The translations under genes and the position numbers were made by a program. From QHCA01 sp038237645 (lineage in GTDB: Bacteria > Actinomycetota > Actinomycetes > Mycobacteriales > QHCA01), in contig JBBRYN010000005.1 of the NCBI GenBank assembly GCA_038237645.1, positions 20,570 through 84,569 on the forward strand: 64,000 bases of DNA. Reading direction: 5' to 3'. The notes beneath the pieces were generated by a model. The model did not search any database, had not been told where the DNA came from, and saw only the letters and a list, made by a program, of their open reading frames with translations. Below, in pieces: positions 61,382 to 64,000 of this stretch (within the stretch, counting starts at the first letter, position 1; each line of letters begins with the position of its first letter).

Positions 61382-61444
61382 GCCTTCCAAGCTGGCCATA
61401 CCGGTCGATCCCGGTCACCCGCTCCACAGTGAAAACGCAGGTCA
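61382..61444 (+). repeat. Attachment site copy 2 (internal, tRNA-Gly 3' fragment)
   Basis: A 63-base match to 58644-58707 with one substitution (G to A) and one lost T in the T arm, so it cannot be a working tRNA. The left flank TCGGGCGCCAAGGT is identical to that of copy 3 but not to the tRNA gene. The right flank resembles that of copy 1. It is therefore the junction between two island segments. Confidence 0.85.
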
Positions 61445-61549
61445 CGCGCCCTGCCCCTCCCCCACCCAGGCCAGCGCGACCACGCGGGCTCCCTTGTGCC
61501 ACGCACGTGCCACTCCTGACGCTTGAGGACCCTTCGGAGTCCACTCCTG

Positions 61550-61673
61550 CCAGTCGCTCTTGTCGGGGACCGTTGACAGTCGTCGGCGTGCACCACCTGG
61601 CGTCAGGTCGCGCCCCGGCAATCGCGGCGGCCAGGCTGGTCTTACCGGCGGGCCGGTCACCGAAGCCGGGCAC
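61550..61673 (-). pseudogene. Possible P-loop kinase remnant (uridine kinase-like)
   Basis: On the minus strand GDRPAGKTSLAAAIAG fits a Walker A loop (GxxxxGKT). After a shift of frame the text continues as VHADDCQRS, recalling the VxHxDD that follows the P-loop in uridine kinase-like proteins. Nothing downstream remains in any frame. Likely a fragment of a gene disrupted by element insertion or decay; the assignment rests on a few motifs. Confidence 0.35.
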
Positions 61674-61862
61674 CCGGGCCCTGGCAGGGATCGACGCCCC
61701 GTCTCTCTGGCCTCACTTGTAGTTCTCATGCGCCAGGGCGTCCGTACCGCCGACATAGCGATGGCCCAGCGTGACCGGCGCGCGACGAACGGCCCCGAAC
61801 GAGCCACTGCAGACTTGGAAAGCGTGATAGGGGAGTAGGGACAAGGTCAGGCAGACGAACGG

Positions 61863-62513
61863 CTATCCAACCGGTAGGCGCCGCACCGTTCCGATGGCCC
61901 TCAGGTCTTGCTTCAGGGTCGGCTTGCCGGTGGGATCGGTCAGGTCTTGCGGGCCGGCGGTGGAGAACTCGTAGCTGACCTCCTGACCCGTCACGGCGTC
62001 GGCGAAGATCAGGGCGCTGGTGTAGGCGTGGTTGCACGGCTTTTTGCTGTACGGGCAGCTGTGATCGGCGAGGAAATGGCCGGCAATCTTGACGACGATC
62101 ATCCGGTGCTTGGGCACGCCTCGCTGCAGGTTGTTCTCACCCGGGAACCACACCGCCTCGATGTGCTTGGGGGTTGCGACGACGTATCCCGCGGCGGTGA
62201 ATGTGCCCGCGAGCCTGGCTGCGAGGGACGCCGACAGGGCCTGCGCGACGGCCGCCTCCGGGTCCATAGGTGTCGGGGATGTGCTTGGCTTTGCCGCTGG
62301 GCGCGGCGCCGTCTGTGTGTCGGGTAGGCGGCCCACCACGCCTGCGAGGGCCAGGACGGCCACCACCGCCAGCGTGACACCGACGACGGCGGTCGCCGAC
62401 CGGCGCCGGTCGGATCGGCGGTTGCGGACCCGGATGCGGTCAATGGGGGCCATGACCGTCGGCAGGCTTTCATCGAGCCGGTCGAAGGCGGACTTGAGGT
62501 CGAAGTCGTTCAT
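61863..62513 (-). CDS. Membrane protein paired with SigE-family sigma factor, probable anti-sigma or effector
   Basis: A 216-residue protein from the ATG at 62513 (GGGAGAA upstream), overlapping the sigma stop by four bases. A 40-residue cytoplasmic N-terminus (MNDFDLKSAFDRLDESLP) is followed by a transmembrane helix (TAVVGVTLAVVAVLALAGVVG), a Pro/Thr linker and an outer domain with a Cys pair (CPYSKKPC). No zinc-binding HxxxCxxC of ZAS-type anti-sigma factors is seen. Position and topology are typical of partners of actinobacterial SigE-family factors; regulation of the sigma factor is inferred. Confidence 0.75.
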   Translation of the reverse strand: MNDFDLKSAFDRLDESLPTVMAPIDRIRVRNRRSDRRRSATAVVGVTLAVVAVLALAGVVGRLPDTQTAPRPAAKPSTSPTPMDPEAAVAQALSASLAARLAGTFTAAGYVVATPKHIEAVWFPGENNLQRGVPKHRMIVVKIAGHFLADHSCPYSKKPCNHAYTSALIFADAVTGQEVSYEFSTAGPQDLTDPTGKPTLKQDLRAIGTVRRLPVG

Positions 62514-63013
62514 GTGCTTCTCCCATGTTCTGCGGCTGCAAGTGATTCGCGGAGCCGGGCCAGGCCGCGGGACGCGTGGCTCTTGACCGAGCCGATCGAG
62601 CAGCCCATGGCGTCGGCGACAGCTCGCTCGGACAGGTCCTCGCGGTAGCGCAGCACCACTACTGTGCGCATCCTCGGCGGCAACGTCACCAGCGCCCGCA
62701 ACAGCCGATCGGCCTCTCCCGTCCGATCCTGCTCCGCGGTCACCGCACTCTCGGGGATGTGCGCGGCCGGATACTCCGTGGACCATCGGCGCCGCCGGCC
62801 CCTGGCGAAGCTGCGAGCGATCACCGTTCGTGCGTACCCCTGCGGATCGTCCTGCTCGATGCGCGGCCAGACGCGCCACATCTTGACCAGCGCCTCCTGG
62901 ACCAGGTCCTCGGCCGTATGGTGATCACCGGTCAGGGTGAAGGCGAACGCAACGAGGGACGCGTAACGCGCCTGGACGAAGGGCTCGTACTCCGCTCGCC
63001 TCGACACCCTCAT
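62510..63013 (-). CDS. SigE family RNA polymerase sigma factor (ECF)
   Basis: A 167-residue extracytoplasmic-function sigma factor. Region 2 is RYASLVAFAFTLTGDHHTAEDLVQEALVKMWRVW and region 4 is LPPRMRTVVVLRYREDLSERAVADAMGCSIGSVKSHASRGLARLRE. The ATG at 63013 (MRVSRRAEYEPFVQARY) gives the standard length; the longer frame is not supported. It is probably autoregulated from the CAACC promoter just upstream. It lies in the second island segment, so it is likely acquired or moved DNA, although similar sigma factors are common in core genomes. Confidence 0.9.
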   Translation of the reverse strand: MRVSRRAEYEPFVQARYASLVAFAFTLTGDHHTAEDLVQEALVKMWRVWPRIEQDDPQGYARTVIARSFARGRRRRWSTEYPAAHIPESAVTAEQDRTGEADRLLRALVTLPPRMRTVVVLRYREDLSERAVADAMGCSIGSVKSHASRGLARLRESLAAAEHGRST

Positions 63014-63020
63014 ACAGTCA

Positions 63021-63047
63021 AGAGGCCCTGGCCAGCTGCAAAGGTTG
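63021..63047 (-). promoter_or_regulatory. Putative ECF promoter upstream of the sigma gene
   Basis: On the minus strand CAACCTT (63047-63041) and CCTCT (63025-63021) are set with 17 bases between AACC and CCTC. The AACC -35 is the ECF hallmark, and similar CAACC boxes precede many SigE-family sigma genes, consistent with autoregulation. The transcript would have a very short leader. Confidence 0.5.
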
Positions 63048-63281
63048 AGCGCAACATCTGAGCGAATCCCTTCCACGCCCGAGGCGGCTATGCAAAGAGC
63101 CTCGCACCCCCGGCCCACCACGGGCCCCAGGGGCGAGGTGAAGGGGGGTACGCCAGGCCGATCTGGGTCGGTGCCACACGCGTGCCACCAGAGGCGGGCC
63201 CGAGCCTCAGTAGGCATGAGCAGTCAAACGCACGGAACACGTTCCCCACGCTCGAAGGCCCGACCAATCGGGCGCCAAGGT

Positions 63282-63345
63282 GCCTTCCAGGCTGGCCATG
63301 CCGGTTCGCTCCTGGTCACCGCTCCACCACGAACGCCCAGGCCAC
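63282..63345 (+). repeat. Attachment site copy 3 (distal, degenerate)
   Basis: GCCTTCCAGGCTGGCCATG, GGTTCG and CGCTCCAC repeat the tRNA-Gly 3' half with several changes. The left flank TCGGGCGCCAAGGT matches copy 2 exactly, and further left both share a GTGCCACxxGCGTGCCAC-like stretch and GTTCCCC/ATCCCCG-like blocks. It is the outer border of the second segment. Confidence 0.75.
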
Positions 63346-63474
63346 TCTCCTTCTCCTCACCGCGTCCCCCCGTTCCACCCCCGGCCAGCGGCCTTGTCGT
63401 GCGCGGCCCGGACGCGGCGCGGTTGGCCATCGCGAAGCTAAACCTCGATCCGTGGACCGGGTGGCTAACTGATC

Positions 63475-63870
63475 TTGGGTTGCGTAGTTGATCATGGTCT
63501 GTGGTTGGGGCAGGGCGCTTCTGTTGGTCTGCCCAGCTGTTCCACGCGGTTCTCCGGTCGGGCCTGTGCGGGCTGGTGGGCAGGGGTCAGGCGGGGGCTG
63601 GTGGTCCGGTCGCAGTGCGGACACGTTGTGCGATAGGGCGGTCCATTGTTCGGCCCAGGGCCAGTGCGCTGGCAGGTGTAGGACCGGACGGTGTTGTGGT
63701 CGGGCCAGCCGGGCGGGGACGGTGATGATCTGCCGCCGCAGGGTGGCGCCGCGGGCGGTGGCGTGCCGGTGGCTGGTGAGGGTGCCGGCGGCGCGGAGCA
63801 GGTCGTGGGTGATGGCCGCGCAGATCGTCCAGGCGCTGTTGGCGGCGAAGCGGCCGGAGGTTATCTGGAG
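63475..63870 (-). pseudogene. IS1380-type transposase, C-terminal fragment
   Basis: Minus-strand translation gives SGRFAANSAWTICAAITHDLL, then GATLRRQIITVPARLARP and HLPAHWPWAEQW, the C-terminal conserved region of IS1380-family transposases. The N-terminal two thirds with the catalytic acids is absent. An in-frame TGA lies about 18 bases beyond the similarity on the upstream side (near 63885), so the fragment is cut there, probably by insertion of the next element. Confidence 0.7.
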
Positions 63871-63941
63871 TCGCTCAATCGGTGTTCATGACGTGTACGA
63901 CGCGGGCGATCTGCTCAGCGGGGTGCGTCGTGGATGCGATT

Positions 63942-63973
63942 ACCTTCCGTTGTCCATCACGCAGACGGAAGGT
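63942..63973 (+). promoter_or_regulatory. Hairpin covering the ribosome binding site of the gene at the window edge
   Basis: ACCTTCCGT (63942-63950) and ACGGAAGGT (63965-63973) are perfect nine-base arms around a 14-base loop. The right arm contains GGAAGG, the Shine-Dalgarno sequence of the ATG at 63979, so the structure would hide the start site. Equally it could be the end repeat of an insertion element. Confidence 0.6.
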
Positions 63974-63978
63974 TCTCA

Positions 63979-64000
63979 ATGCGAGTACAGCGCGTGCTCA
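63979..64000 (+). CDS. Start of a gene cut by the window edge (possible tyrosine recombinase)
   Basis: ATG with GGAAGG six bases upstream; only MRVQRVL is visible. From memory this N-terminus resembles tyrosine recombinases that form part of multi-recombinase mobile elements in actinobacteria, which would fit the adjacent transposase remnant, but seven residues are too few to be sure. Confidence 0.3.

Overview
The window is a high-GC chromosomal segment from an actinobacterium. The gene content (hrcA-dnaJ with a CIRCE operator, rplU-rpmA-obgE-proBA, clpX-clpP2-clpP1-tig, an rne/rng gene beside a DUF2344 and a TIGR03960-type radical SAM gene, DUF4233 after folC), the frequent GTG starts and the many 4-base stop/start overlaps all fit. 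A complete mreBCD-mrdA-rodA cluster argues against Corynebacteriales, which lack MreB, and fits a rod-shaped or filamentous lineage. The family cannot be fixed from the sequence alone. About 58.5 kb is conserved core chromosome. The last 5.4 kb is an accessory island at a tRNA-Gly gene.

Layout. 1-8.3 kb: heat-shock pair hrcA-dnaJ, a DUF4870 membrane protein, hemW, an enoyl-CoA hydratase, a lysozyme-like exported protein, lepA with a MOSC gene, and rpsT. 8.3-13.9 kb: DNA uptake genes comEA and comEC, with comEC running in frame and without a stop into holA. 13.8-21.3 kb: nadD, an LCP cell-wall ligase, rsfS, a histidine phosphatase, leuS and degV on the minus strand. leuS is preceded by an apparently leaderless 13-codon leader peptide with a Leu-Leu pair and a textbook terminator. 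21.4-26.2 kb: a methyltransferase, a GT2 glycosyltransferase and a secreted M36 metalloprotease. 26.3-36.1 kb: pepN, proA, proB, obgE, rpmA, rplU and rne. 36.3-42 kb: DUF2344, radical SAM, an HExxH membrane protein, panD, a DUF416-like gene and a VapBC toxin-antitoxin pair. 42.4-50.7 kb: a folC-DUF4233-ndk-mreBCD-mrdA-rodA run for folate, nucleotides and cell shape. 50.7-58.4 kb: valS, a GNAT acetyltransferase, and the trigger factor/ClpP1/ClpP2/ClpX proteostasis cluster.

The island (58.6-64 kb) begins at an intact tRNA-Gly(TCC) whose 3' half is repeated twice downstream, at about 61.4 and 63.3 kb. This gives two nested segments bounded by attachment-site copies. The first carries an N-terminally truncated tyrosine integrase, a 27-base near-perfect inverted repeat and an intact gene of unknown function. 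The second carries a kinase-like remnant and a SigE-family sigma factor with its membrane partner. Beyond the third copy lies an IS1380-type transposase fragment, and the window ends at the start of another gene whose ribosome binding site sits in a hairpin. The least conventional signals are the tandem tRNA-Gly island, the comEC-holA continuous frame and the leuS leader.
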